Shown here piece after piece: positions 17,057 to 26,050 of a stretch of DNA of 64,000 nucleotides. Under the pieces are notes generated by a model that had not been told where the DNA came from, searched no databases, and saw nothing but the letters and a program-made list of their open reading frames with translations. Origin of the DNA: JAPLDA01 sp043783155 (GTDB lineage Bacteria; Bacteroidota; Bacteroidia; AKYH767-A; 2013-40CM-41-45); contig JAYVZS010000131.1 of the NCBI GenBank assembly GCA_043783155.1, forward strand, positions 50,627 to 114,626, given 5' to 3'. The translations under genes and the position numbers were made by a program. The stretch's first letter is position 1, and each line of letters opens with the position of its first letter.

Positions 17057-17866
17057 ATGGAAACTGTTTCTGTGATCATACCCACATTTAACCGGGCGAT
17101 ATTGCTGAAGCGGGCAGTCATCAGTGTGATTAATCAAACATATCCCGTTTCTGAAATTTTTATTTGTGATGATGGCTCAACAGATAACTCGAAAGAATTG
17201 ATTGCAACGTTGGATGATAGCCGGATCGCGTGGCTCGATTGCGGGAGAAGCGGAAGGCCGGCTATACCGCGAAACACCGGAATCAGGAAATCATCTGGAA
17301 ACTGGATTGCCATGCTCGATGACGACGACGAATGGCTTCCGGAAAAAATAAGTAAGGAGCTGAAAGCATTAAAAGATTCAGGAGGGTTGGCGGTTTGTTG
17401 TAATGCTGTTAAAAGGATTCCCGGAGAGGAGTTGAAAAATAAGTATACTGATTTCTCCGAAAGTAGCATCACATTCGATCAATTGATTTATTCGAATTAT
17501 GTTATTTGCAGTTCTTCAGTATTTCATCGGTCGTTATTGGATGTCTGCGTCGGGTTTCCCGAAGAGAAGGAACTAAAGGCAGTTGAAGATTATGTGCTGT
17601 GGCTTCGTATCGCCACTCAATCCGATTTTATTTTTTTGAATGAAGATCTTCTGATTTACAATGATTTTCCGGAACAAAGCATACGCTCGGAAAGTTTCGA
17701 TATGTTTGATCAACGAATGAAAATATTTAAAAATTTACTTTCGTGGTGTTCAGATAAGAAAGGAAAAGTAGAGAAAAGATACAATGATATTTTCATGAAG
17801 GAATATAAACTTGGTGATAAAAAAGTAAACCCGGGGATAATTAAAAAATTACTTCGCAGACTATAA
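17057..17866 (+). CDS. GT2 family glycosyltransferase
   Basis: Inverting GT-A glycosyltransferase. From the ATG at 17057 the protein begins METVSVIIPTFNRAILLKRA, the usual N-terminus. The nucleotide-binding DDGSTD and the metal-binding acidic cluster in MLDDDDEWLP are present. An upstream in-frame ATG at 16982 lies inside the previous gene and adds a 25-residue tail unlike the family, so I reject it. The enzyme adds one sugar to the lipid-linked chain at the inner membrane; donor and acceptor are unknown. Confidence 0.9.
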   Translation: METVSVIIPTFNRAILLKRAVISVINQTYPVSEIFICDDGSTDNSKELIATLDDSRIAWLDCGRSGRPAIPRNTGIRKSSGNWIAMLDDDDEWLPEKISKELKALKDSGGLAVCCNAVKRIPGEELKNKYTDFSESSITFDQLIYSNYVICSSSVFHRSLLDVCVGFPEEKELKAVEDYVLWLRIATQSDFIFLNEDLLIYNDFPEQSIRSESFDMFDQRMKIFKNLLSWCSDKKGKVEKRYNDIFMKEYKLGDKKVNPGIIKKLLRRL

Positions 17867-17867
17867 T

Positions 17868-18869
17868 ATGACTTCTACTTCAAAAGATTTATTTATCAGT
17901 GTTATTCTTCCCATGTACAATGCGGAGCGTTACATTGAAGAATCCGTGCAAAGTATTTTGAAGCAGACGTATGAAAATTTTGAATTGATCATCATTGACG
18001 ATGGTTCAAAAGATCATTCTCGAGCGCTCGTAAAAGGTATAAATGATAGGAGGATAAAATATTTATATCAATCAAATTCCGGCATGGCCGCTTCTTTAAA
18101 CACCGGAATTGAATCAGCAAAAGGGGAGATCATTGCCAGGCAGGATGCCGATGATATTTCACATCCGGACCGTTTCGAAAAGCAAATTTCATTTTTAACA
18201 GAGAACCCCGGTTGTGGTCTGCTTGGAACGTGGTCGAATATCTTTTCGGATAATTCTCCCGGGCATGCGATGCACCAACATCCGACTGACAACCTGCTGA
18301 TAAAATTATTTTTGTTGTTTGATAATCCGTTTGTACATAGTTCAGTGATGATACGAAAAACTGTTCTTGATGCTGTTGGAAATTATGATGTGAACAAATC
18401 TTCATTGATCCAGGATTATGATCTTTGGTCAAGGGTTGCAAGAAATTATACGGTTGCTAATCTCCCTGAATTGCTTCTTGACTATAGGGAAACGGAGGGA
18501 GGAATTTCACGTACTACCACCGATTATTCGGGGGATGTCATTGAACAGGCCATGGAGAACATGAACTTTTTTTTAGAAGAGAAGTCCGATGCCGTTGCTG
18601 ACATTGCGTGTTTGTTTCATGGCAGGTATAAAAAATTGAGCAAGAATATATCAATAGAAAAGATTGAAAAATGTTTTTATAAAGTTACAGACAGGATCTT
18701 ATCCATGAATCCCGGTGACGCTTCTACATTCAATGATATGAGAGAAAAATATCTTGAATCGTTTAGAAGGAAGGTGAAGAATTACAGGCAATTCGGTCCG
18801 TGGTACTTTTTTCTTTATCGGAAATACAAGGCCATGAAAGCATTCAAAATTAAATCAAATTTCTCTTGA
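17868..18869 (+). CDS. GT2 family glycosyltransferase
   Basis: The 333-residue protein begins with the GT2 signature (SVILPMYNAERYIEESVQSI), followed by IDDGSKDHS and the metal-binding RQDADDISHP, an intact DxD-like motif. The C-terminal third is basic and helix-rich and may contact the membrane. It starts 2 bp after the previous GT2 gene and overlaps the next one, so the three genes form one translational unit. Specificity cannot be predicted. Confidence 0.9.
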   Translation: MTSTSKDLFISVILPMYNAERYIEESVQSILKQTYENFELIIIDDGSKDHSRALVKGINDRRIKYLYQSNSGMAASLNTGIESAKGEIIARQDADDISHPDRFEKQISFLTENPGCGLLGTWSNIFSDNSPGHAMHQHPTDNLLIKLFLLFDNPFVHSSVMIRKTVLDAVGNYDVNKSSLIQDYDLWSRVARNYTVANLPELLLDYRETEGGISRTTTDYSGDVIEQAMENMNFFLEEKSDAVADIACLFHGRYKKLSKNISIEKIEKCFYKVTDRILSMNPGDASTFNDMREKYLESFRRKVKNYRQFGPWYFFLYRKYKAMKAFKIKSNFS

Positions 18870-20026
18870 AAATTCTTCATACTGTAGAAGCATATCATCC
18901 CTCGCTGGGTGGAATGCAGGAGGTAGTCAAACAACTTTCTGAACGGCTGGTCCGATTGGGGCATGACGTTACGGTAGCAACCGGCACGCATCCGTTAAGA
19001 AGGGAAACTATGATCAACGGGGTGCAGGTTAAACCTTTTGATATCACCGGAAACAGTGTGCGTGGTATGAAAGGGCAGATGGAGGAATACAAAAATTATT
19101 TACTTCACTCTTCATTTGATGTCATTACAAATTTTGCGGCACAACAATGGGCAACTGATATCGCGCTGCCTGTATTGCATGAGATAAAGGCAAAAAAGGT
19201 TTTTGTGCCTACTGGCTTTTCGGGATTTTATTTGCTGGAATACAAAGAGTATTTTGAGCAAATGAAAACCTGGATGAAACAATATGACGTCAATGTTTTT
19301 CTTTCAGACGATTACCGCGACATTAATTTTGCGAGGGAAAATGGAATAGAAAAGAATGTCCTCATTACGAACGGAGCAGGGGCAGATGAATTTTTATCAG
19401 AAGTGAAAATTGACATCCGGAAGAAACTGGGAATCACGTCGGACTCATTTTTAATTTTACTGGTCGGATCGTATTCCGGAATAAAAGGACACAAAGAGGC
19501 GGCTAAAATATTTTTCAGGTCAAAAATTAAAAATGCAACATTGCTGCTCATTGGTAACAACACGGAGTTATTGATAAAACAGAAATCATGGGGATATAAA
19601 TTATCATCGCTTCTTTCCGGAGGAGAGAAAAAGATTATCATCCGGCACGATTTATCGAGGGAAGAAACAGTGGCTGCATACCGTGCCGCGGATTTATTTT
19701 TGTTTCCTTCTAATATTGAATGCTCGCCCATTGTATTGTTTGAATGCATGGCGGCACACATTCCCTTTCTCACAACGGATGTGGGCAATGCAGGTGAAAT
19801 ACTAAAGTGGTCGGGTGGAGGGTTGTTATTGCCAACGAGTATTGATTCGAAAGGTTATAGTCATGCAGAAATTGAAGGATCAGCTAAGCTATTGAACGAA
19901 TTATATATGGATGAGAAGGAAAGAAGAAGATTGTCTGATAGCGGGTATAATGCATGGAAAAGTAATTTTACGTGGGAAACAATAGCAAAAAAATATGAAC
20001 AGTTGTATAGAGATTTGGTCATTTGA
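18866..20026 (+). CDS. GT4 family glycosyltransferase (GT-B fold)
   Basis: The 386-residue retaining glycosyltransferase has an N-terminal glycine-rich loop (HPSLGGMQEVVKQLSERL) and a C-terminal donor-binding E-x7-E motif in NIECSPIVLFE. The start is TTG 18866, overlapping the TGA of the preceding gene; the protein then begins MKILHTVEAYHP, the standard GT4 opening. No ATG lies close by. It belongs to the same transcription unit as the two GT2 genes upstream. The downstream gap of 127 bp suggests that the unit may end here or continue through a weak promoter. Confidence 0.9.
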   Translation: MKILHTVEAYHPSLGGMQEVVKQLSERLVRLGHDVTVATGTHPLRRETMINGVQVKPFDITGNSVRGMKGQMEEYKNYLLHSSFDVITNFAAQQWATDIALPVLHEIKAKKVFVPTGFSGFYLLEYKEYFEQMKTWMKQYDVNVFLSDDYRDINFARENGIEKNVLITNGAGADEFLSEVKIDIRKKLGITSDSFLILLVGSYSGIKGHKEAAKIFFRSKIKNATLLLIGNNTELLIKQKSWGYKLSSLLSGGEKKIIIRHDLSREETVAAYRAADLFLFPSNIECSPIVLFECMAAHIPFLTTDVGNAGEILKWSGGGLLLPTSIDSKGYSHAEIEGSAKLLNELYMDEKERRRLSDSGYNAWKSNFTWETIAKKYEQLYRDLVI

Positions 20027-20153
20027 CTTTGTTTTTCGAAAGGATTTCTTTTAAAATAAATTGATTGTTTCGAGATCATTTGAATGAATATTAAATCGTG
20101 TTACTAAATTTGTTTGATAAGATAATATGTATCCTTTATACGACTGAAAAAAT

Positions 20154-20843
20154 ATGACTCTTTTCCAAAAGACCACTTACCAGGATCCGGCGTTGAACTT
20201 TAACGCTTCAGAATTTGAAGTAAACAATTGGATTATTTCAGAATTTGTATTGAAGGAACTCGTACCTGTTGTGGGAGTGCATCCGTTTCCTCTGAATGAA
20301 CTCATGCTGATGTCTTCAGCCGTATGCCGTTTCAAACCATCACTTATTTTTGAATGGGGAACGAACATCGGTAAATCGGCCCGTGTTTTTTACGAGACCA
20401 TTAAAGCATTTGACATAGCCAGCCAGATCCATTCAATTGATTTGCCAGACCATGTTTTTCACAACGAACATCCCATGCAGAATAGGGGGAAATTAGTGAG
20501 GGGTAAAAAAAATGTAACACTTCATGAAGCTGACGGACTCACCTGTTCGATGGAGATCTATGATAAAAGTAAGAACAGGAACAGTGTTTTGTTTTTTGTA
20601 GACGGAGATCATAGTTATGAGTCGGTCGAGCGCGAACTGAATGCTATCCTGAAAAATATTCCACATGCCGCAGTTTTATTACACGATACTTTTTACCAAT
20701 CCGTTGAATCAGGATATAACATCGGACCTAACCAGGCTGTTAAAAAAGTGCTTGACAAATACCAATCAAAATATAAAATAATATCAACAAATACCGGCTT
20801 GCCGGGAATGAGTTTAATTTATAGCACTAACCCAATCGTATGA
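20154..20843 (+). CDS. Class I SAM methyltransferase (Methyltransf_24/CmcI-like)
   Basis: The 229-residue protein shows LIFEWGTNIGKSARVFYE as SAM-binding motif I (Gly-rich, with W in place of the usual G), IHSIDLPD as motif II, and FFVDGDHSYESVERELN as the metal/catalytic D-H segment of CmcI-like O-methyltransferases. It may methylate a sugar in the same glycan. A 127-bp AT-rich gap precedes it. The stop overlaps the GT11 start by 4 bp, so the two are coupled. Confidence 0.78.
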   Translation: MTLFQKTTYQDPALNFNASEFEVNNWIISEFVLKELVPVVGVHPFPLNELMLMSSAVCRFKPSLIFEWGTNIGKSARVFYETIKAFDIASQIHSIDLPDHVFHNEHPMQNRGKLVRGKKNVTLHEADGLTCSMEIYDKSKNRNSVLFFVDGDHSYESVERELNAILKNIPHAAVLLHDTFYQSVESGYNIGPNQAVKKVLDKYQSKYKIISTNTGLPGMSLIYSTNPIV

Positions 20844-21727
20844 TAATCGTTCAATTAATGGGTGGATTGGGAAACCAGATGTTTCAATATGCAGCGGGCC
20901 GATCGCTTGCCTTGAGACTTCAGGATGAGTTGAAACTGGATCTGTCTTTTTTAAATCAAAAAATCACGGATGTTAAAATAACGAGGAGAGAATTTGAATT
21001 GGACGGATTTAATCTCGATGTGAAAATTGTAACTGATCAGGAAGTTTTTTCTTTTTTGAAATGGGAAATAAATTTTTTTTATAAGAGATTAAAGAGAGTA
21101 CTTCCTTTTGTGACTTCCAAAAAGGTGTTTCGTGAGAATCAATACCAGTTCAATGAAACATTTTTTTTTCAAAAGAAAAATTGTTTGTTGATTGGGTACT
21201 GGCAGAGTGAAAAATATTTTGCCCGTAACGTTGAACAAATCAGGAAAGATTTTGGATTTATTGACAAACCGAACCTCGTATTGAAAGAAATTGAAAAAGA
21301 GATTACTTCCTGTAACAGCGTCAGCATGCACATACGCAGAGGTGATTATATGGCGAATCCTGAAACGGCAAAGTATCATCCTGTTTGCAGTATCGAATAT
21401 TATAAGGATGCAGCGGAACTGATTGCACAGAAAATACCATCACCTGTTTTTTATGTTTTTTCAGATGACATAAAATGGGCAAAAGAAAATATCAGATTGA
21501 ATTTTGAAATTAGATTTATAGCTCCTTATGTCGGGAAGAAGGACATTGATGACATGCGGCTGATAAGCTTGTGCAAACATAACATCATCGCGAACAGTAG
21601 TTTCAGCTGGTGGGGTGCATGGCTTAGCAGGAATGAAAATAAGACTGTGATCGCTCCGCTGAAATGGTTTAATGATCCGGCCATCAATACATCCGATTTA
21701 ATTCCTCCAAACTGGATTCGAATCTGA
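20840..21727 (+). CDS. GT11 family alpha-1,2-fucosyltransferase-like protein
   Basis: The 295-residue protein starts MIIVQLMGGLGNQMFQYAAG, the hallmark of GT11. The HxRxGDY donor-binding motif is seen as MHIRRGDYM, and the conserved end motif is NSSFSWWGAWL. GT11 enzymes transfer L-fucose (or a related sugar) from GDP-fucose in alpha-1,2 linkage. No GDP-fucose synthesis gene lies in this window, so the donor must be made elsewhere. It overlaps the upstream methyltransferase by 4 bp. Confidence 0.93.
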   Translation: MIIVQLMGGLGNQMFQYAAGRSLALRLQDELKLDLSFLNQKITDVKITRREFELDGFNLDVKIVTDQEVFSFLKWEINFFYKRLKRVLPFVTSKKVFRENQYQFNETFFFQKKNCLLIGYWQSEKYFARNVEQIRKDFGFIDKPNLVLKEIEKEITSCNSVSMHIRRGDYMANPETAKYHPVCSIEYYKDAAELIAQKIPSPVFYVFSDDIKWAKENIRLNFEIRFIAPYVGKKDIDDMRLISLCKHNIIANSSFSWWGAWLSRNENKTVIAPLKWFNDPAINTSDLIPPNWIRI

Positions 21728-21730
21728 GCG

Positions 21731-23719
21731 ATGGCGTCTTCTCCCGAAATAACTGTACTGATGCCGGTTTACAATGCGGAAAAATTCCTGCATGAAGCCA
21801 TTGCAAGTATCCTTTCCCAGACGTTTCAGGATTTTGAATTTCTGATTATCAATGACGGATCAACGGATAGTTCCGAGAGAATAATTTTATCATTCAGCGA
21901 TGCGAGGATACGATATGTCAAACACTCCGTTAATGCCGGATTGATTGCAACCTTGAACGAGGGAATCGGATTGGCGACCGGAAAGTTCTTCGGCAGGATG
22001 GATGCTGATGATGTCTCGCTTGATAATCGTTTTCAAAAGCAAATGGAAATTTTTCAGTTGCATCCGGATGCAGCGTTGGTGTGCTCTGTTGTGGAACAAA
22101 TTGATTCGAAAGGAAATTCAAGAGGATTTTGGAAGGATGATGTTGACAATATTTTTCCGGAACAAATCAGAAAGACTCTTGCAAAAGCAAATTGCATCGC
22201 TCATCCTTCTGTAATGATACGCTGTGAATTGGCGAAGAAATATTTATACAGTTCGTATCAGAAGGCTTCTGAGGATTGGGATTTATGGATGAGGATGGTT
22301 TCAGATGGAAAAAAAATCCACAAAATAAATATTCCATTAGTAAAATACCGATTGCATACAGGTTCATCTACGATTGTATTTAACAGGAAGTATGGTCCTG
22401 AAAAGAAAGTGATTGTCGTGAAGAGGAAGTTTCTTTTGAACAGAATCAAAAGATTTCGCTTTGGTTTGTTTGAATGGAAAGTTGTTTATTCTTTGCTTAG
22501 AAGCTTTGCCCGGAACTGGAAGATTAATCTTCTTCCACGATATGCCAGAGAGGCTAAATATATTCTGACGATTTCACCGGTGAAGGCGGCAAGGCAATTT
22601 TCTATGCTGAAACAAAAAATCAAAACCTCTGTTAACCGGCCCGCTATCTTTTATTTTTTTCCTTATACACATGTTGGTGGCGCAGAAAAAATTCATGCTG
22701 CTATAACAGAAACCACCAATGACCAGGATCAATGTATTTTTTTTACCGGGTTTTCAGCAAACAAAAAATTTCTCGATCGTTTTGTTCCGAATGGGGAAGT
22801 CCTGAATATACCTCACGCAGCCAATCATCCTTTTTTTTCGAAACGGACAGCTGTATGTATCGCGAATTTTGTCAATCAATCAGGTGCGATTCAACTTTTC
22901 GGATGTAACTCAAAATTGTATTATGATCTGGTTCCGTTTTTATCTTCAGGAATCAGATGCTTTGATCTGAAACATGATTTTGGATTTGAGGATACCTCGA
23001 AAGAAAAGGAATGGTTGCCTCAGTTCCTGTTCATGAAAAAGAGAATTTATATCAGTCAGCGTGCTTTGGACGAGATGAAAAAATTCTATGATGAAAATTT
23101 TGTTGATGAAGAATTCAATGAAAGACTCAGGCTCATTACGAATTTTACAGATGTGCCGCTTTCTTTCAAGGAGAAGAATTTCGATGAAGTGATTTCTGTT
23201 TTGTACGTCGGTAGGGGAAGTGCCGAAAAAAGAGTTGATATGGTGTGTAGCATTGCGAAACATTTTTTTGAGACTGATAAGAAAATTCATTTTACAATTG
23301 TTGGCGATGTAGAGAGCTCAATAGATATGCACAAGTATCCTTTTCTTTCATTCACGGGTGAAATAACAAATCAAAACCAATTGAATGCATTCTATTCCGC
23401 AGCTCATTTTCTGTTAATCACCTCTGACAGGGAAGGTTTTCCTCTTGTCGTGATGGAAGCCATGGCTCATGGAGTAGTTCCTGTTTGCACTCCTGCGGGG
23501 GATATCCCGGTTTATATCAGGAATGATAAGACCGGTTTTGTTACTTCTTCCATTGAGAGGAATGTTGCAATGTCTGAAATGATAAAAATTATTTCGGACC
23601 TCGTTCTTGATAAGGATAGATTTAACATTGTTTCTAAGAATTCTTATTCAACCGCCCGGGAGAATTTCAGTAAAGAAAAATTTACATCTGAATACAGGAA
23701 ATTATTCGGGCTTGATTAA
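21731..23719 (+). CDS. GT2-GT4 fusion glycosyltransferase
   Basis: The 662-residue protein joins two enzymes. Residues 1-230 are a GT2 domain (EITVLMPVYNAEKFLHEAI, INDGSTDSS and the metal-binding GRMDADDVS). After a basic linker (about 230-305), a GT4-like domain follows: PYTHVGGAEKIHAAI near 316, SVLYVGRGSAEKR near 494, and E-x7-E in REGFPLVVMEA near 575. It would add two successive sugars, or one domain may be regulatory. Its 3' end overlaps by 18 bp the end of a gene on the other strand. Confidence 0.88.
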   Translation: MASSPEITVLMPVYNAEKFLHEAIASILSQTFQDFEFLIINDGSTDSSERIILSFSDARIRYVKHSVNAGLIATLNEGIGLATGKFFGRMDADDVSLDNRFQKQMEIFQLHPDAALVCSVVEQIDSKGNSRGFWKDDVDNIFPEQIRKTLAKANCIAHPSVMIRCELAKKYLYSSYQKASEDWDLWMRMVSDGKKIHKINIPLVKYRLHTGSSTIVFNRKYGPEKKVIVVKRKFLLNRIKRFRFGLFEWKVVYSLLRSFARNWKINLLPRYAREAKYILTISPVKAARQFSMLKQKIKTSVNRPAIFYFFPYTHVGGAEKIHAAITETTNDQDQCIFFTGFSANKKFLDRFVPNGEVLNIPHAANHPFFSKRTAVCIANFVNQSGAIQLFGCNSKLYYDLVPFLSSGIRCFDLKHDFGFEDTSKEKEWLPQFLFMKKRIYISQRALDEMKKFYDENFVDEEFNERLRLITNFTDVPLSFKEKNFDEVISVLYVGRGSAEKRVDMVCSIAKHFFETDKKIHFTIVGDVESSIDMHKYPFLSFTGEITNQNQLNAFYSAAHFLLITSDREGFPLVVMEAMAHGVVPVCTPAGDIPVYIRNDKTGFVTSSIERNVAMSEMIKIISDLVLDKDRFNIVSKNSYSTARENFSKEKFTSEYRKLFGLD

Positions 23720-24877
23720 AGCTGACTTCTCCGGAATTTTAGTTGAAAGCACAGCGCAGAATGTTCTTGCCCAGGCATCCCAGTTCAGCTTATCTTCAAA
23801 TAATTTTCTTGAACTCTCTTTCAATGAAAAATATTTTTTTTCATCCGAAAGTAGTTCAAGTATTTTTTCAGCGTATTCTTTACCACCTGCTTCAATGGAG
23901 AACCTGTACCCGTTAATGCCTTCGTGCAGGGCACCGGAAACTCCGCCTGTATCAGTTCCTAAGGAAGGCAAGCCGTACGCTGAAGCTTCACAAAAGGCAA
24001 TTCCGTAGGCATCCACACGGGTGGGAAGAATAAAAATATCGGAAGAGAGAAATAATTTCTTTAGTTGGTCAAACTGAGTCGGATTGTTTTTATCCAGAAA
24101 GGGTACTACTTCGAGATACGGAGAAATCTTGTCCTGATCTGGCTCACAACCGCACACAACGAGTCTAGCATCAACCCCCTTTTGTCTCAGATGCTGAAGA
24201 CAATCAAAGGCAATATTACCGCCTTTCTGTTTCCAGGTCACTGCAACGAATAAAAGTGTGAACGTCTTGTTAATTGAATTAAGGTTAATTTTATTTCTGT
24301 CAGGAAATTGGTCGAAGTTAGCGCCGAAAGAAATTGTAAAAACTTTCTCACGCGGTATTCCATAATCTTGTACAACGGAATCGCATGCCCAGGAAGAAGG
24401 AAAGGTAACAAACAAAGATTTTTCAAATGCAAGGCGATCTGTTGTAATGCTTTGACGAAATGAAAACCCCCAAAGATGCTTCAGTTGTTCATGGTATTCG
24501 TAAGCGCCCATTGTTGTTCTGTCGCCGATATAAACAATCGGTATAGTTGTTTGAAGGTGTGCAATCAAAGCAGTGCTTCCGGGAACAACAATCAGATCAT
24601 ATTTTTGGTTAGAAATTTTTTTTTGAATGATCTTGGAATAGATTTTTGATAATATCGTTGAATTGCTCCAGTCAATTCTTTTTCGAAAAAGAACAAGGGA
24701 AAGAAAATTGAATGCCCTGAAAAAAAAAATGACAAGGGTAGGGTGCACCGGACCGATCAGTTCAACATCCCCGACCTGTTTTTGTAATGCCAGCTGTAAA
24801 AAATAATTCGTACCCGACCAGGTTCGCCTGTCAGTGGCTTCAGTTGTAGTGATATAAGCAATTTTTATTCTTGGCAT
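23702..24877 (-). CDS. GT4 family glycosyltransferase, opposite to the rest of the cluster
   Basis: This is the only minus-strand gene inside the 19-kb plus-strand glycan cluster. With the start at ATG 24877 it has 391 residues and begins MPRIKIAYITTTEATDRRTW; an ATG at 24901 would add eight residues. C-terminal donor-binding sequence is DAYGIAFCEASAYGLP, a D-x7-E variant of the E-x7-E motif. It needs its own promoter, shared with or facing the gene at 24926. The tail-to-tail overlap with the preceding fusion gene suggests insertion or inversion without loss of either coding end. Confidence 0.87.
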   Translation of the reverse strand: MPRIKIAYITTTEATDRRTWSGTNYFLQLALQKQVGDVELIGPVHPTLVIFFFRAFNFLSLVLFRKRIDWSNSTILSKIYSKIIQKKISNQKYDLIVVPGSTALIAHLQTTIPIVYIGDRTTMGAYEYHEQLKHLWGFSFRQSITTDRLAFEKSLFVTFPSSWACDSVVQDYGIPREKVFTISFGANFDQFPDRNKINLNSINKTFTLLFVAVTWKQKGGNIAFDCLQHLRQKGVDARLVVCGCEPDQDKISPYLEVVPFLDKNNPTQFDQLKKLFLSSDIFILPTRVDAYGIAFCEASAYGLPSLGTDTGGVSGALHEGINGYRFSIEAGGKEYAEKILELLSDEKKYFSLKESSRKLFEDKLNWDAWARTFCAVLSTKIPEKSALIKPE

Positions 24878-24910
24878 CAGGACAAATGTATAAAAGACCA
24901 TTCATATTTA

Positions 24911-24918
24911 TATTTTTG
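24911..24918 (+). promoter_or_regulatory. Candidate -7 box for the GT4 gene at 24926
   Basis: TATTTTTG matches TAnnTTTG exactly and ends 7 bp before ATG 24926. It lies in the 48-bp gap between divergent genes, where a new promoter is required. If the protein really starts at TTG 24947, the leader would be about 25 nt. Confidence 0.5.
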
Positions 24919-24925
24919 CCGGAGA

Positions 24926-26041
24926 ATGCTTGCAAAATCTCCCGGGTTGAAAATACTTCTATTAGCGGATGCGACTTCTGCGCATACTCAAAAATGGGCA
25001 TTGGGACTTGCATCTGTTGGTTTTGAAATCGGTGTTTTTTCCCTGAAGTCACCTGCTTATGATTGGTTTTCAGAAAAGAATGTCAGGGTGTTTTATCAAA
25101 AATCCTTTGATGATAATATACAGGATGCGGGTGAATTTGTAAAGCTGAACTACCTGAAGTCGGTGAAATATCTTAAAGAGGTTGTGTCTGAATTAAAACC
25201 AGACATTTTGCATGCTCACTATGCTTCGAGCTACGGAATGTTGGGAAGGAAAGTAAAGTATCATCCGTATTTTATATCCGTATGGGGAAGCGATGTGCTT
25301 GAATTTCCGGCAAAAAGTTTTCTGCACAAATGGTTTCTGAAAAGAAACCTCCGTGCTGCTGATAAGATATTTGCTACCAGTAAAACCTTACAATTGGAGG
25401 TACTGAGAATTTTCAACCTGGAATCTTTTGAAATTCCGTTTGGAATCGATACGTCTGTTTTTAAGCCTCATAAGAGTGAAAATTATTTTGAGGAGGATGC
25501 GATTGTGATCGGAACAATTAAGTCGCTGGAGAAACATTATTGTGTGGATGTATTGATTGACGCGTTCGCAAAACTCTTTCTAAAACACGGGCAATTGAAA
25601 CTGCGATTACTCATTGTGGGTGACGGAACTGAAAGGAAACATCTGGAGGTTTTGGCGGATCATTCCGGAATTAGTGCATACGTGAAGTTTACCGGCAAAA
25701 TTCCTTTTAGTCGGATTCATGAATACCATAACAAGATTGATATATTTGTTAACCTTTCTGAATATGAGAGTTTCGGTGTATCAGTGCTGGAAGCATCAGC
25801 ATGCGAAAAACCTTTGGTTGCCACGGACACAGGCGGTTTGAAGGAAGTAGTGATGGCGGATAAAACAGGTTTACTTGTTCCGGTAAAAGATGTGGATGCA
25901 ACTGCTGAAGCCATTGAAAAATTAATTCTGAATGAGAACCTCAGACATGAAATGGGCAAGGCGGGAAGAAAATTTGTATGTGAAAATTTTGATTTTGAAA
26001 AATGCCTGCAAAAGATGTCAGATGCTTATTATTCACTTTAA
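24926..26041 (+). CDS. GT4 family glycosyltransferase
   Basis: The 371-residue GT-B enzyme contains the acceptor-side motif HAHYASSYGMLGR and the C-terminal donor-binding E-x7-E in ESFGVSVLEASACEKP. ATG 24926 is taken as the start, but TTG 24947 would give MKILLLADATSAHTQKW, the more usual GT4 opening, and TTG starts occur elsewhere in this cluster. The gene faces away from the preceding minus-strand GT4 and begins a second plus-strand unit that runs to the aminotransferase at 30.6 kb. Confidence 0.88.
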   Translation: MLAKSPGLKILLLADATSAHTQKWALGLASVGFEIGVFSLKSPAYDWFSEKNVRVFYQKSFDDNIQDAGEFVKLNYLKSVKYLKEVVSELKPDILHAHYASSYGMLGRKVKYHPYFISVWGSDVLEFPAKSFLHKWFLKRNLRAADKIFATSKTLQLEVLRIFNLESFEIPFGIDTSVFKPHKSENYFEEDAIVIGTIKSLEKHYCVDVLIDAFAKLFLKHGQLKLRLLIVGDGTERKHLEVLADHSGISAYVKFTGKIPFSRIHEYHNKIDIFVNLSEYESFGVSVLEASACEKPLVATDTGGLKEVVMADKTGLLVPVKDVDATAEAIEKLILNENLRHEMGKAGRKFVCENFDFEKCLQKMSDAYYSL

Positions 26042-26050
26042 TAAACAGGT

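Noticed and set aside
19312..19788. 158-codon minus-strand frame
   Set aside because: Antisense to a GT4 gene with an intact catalytic motif; no sign of a separate gene.
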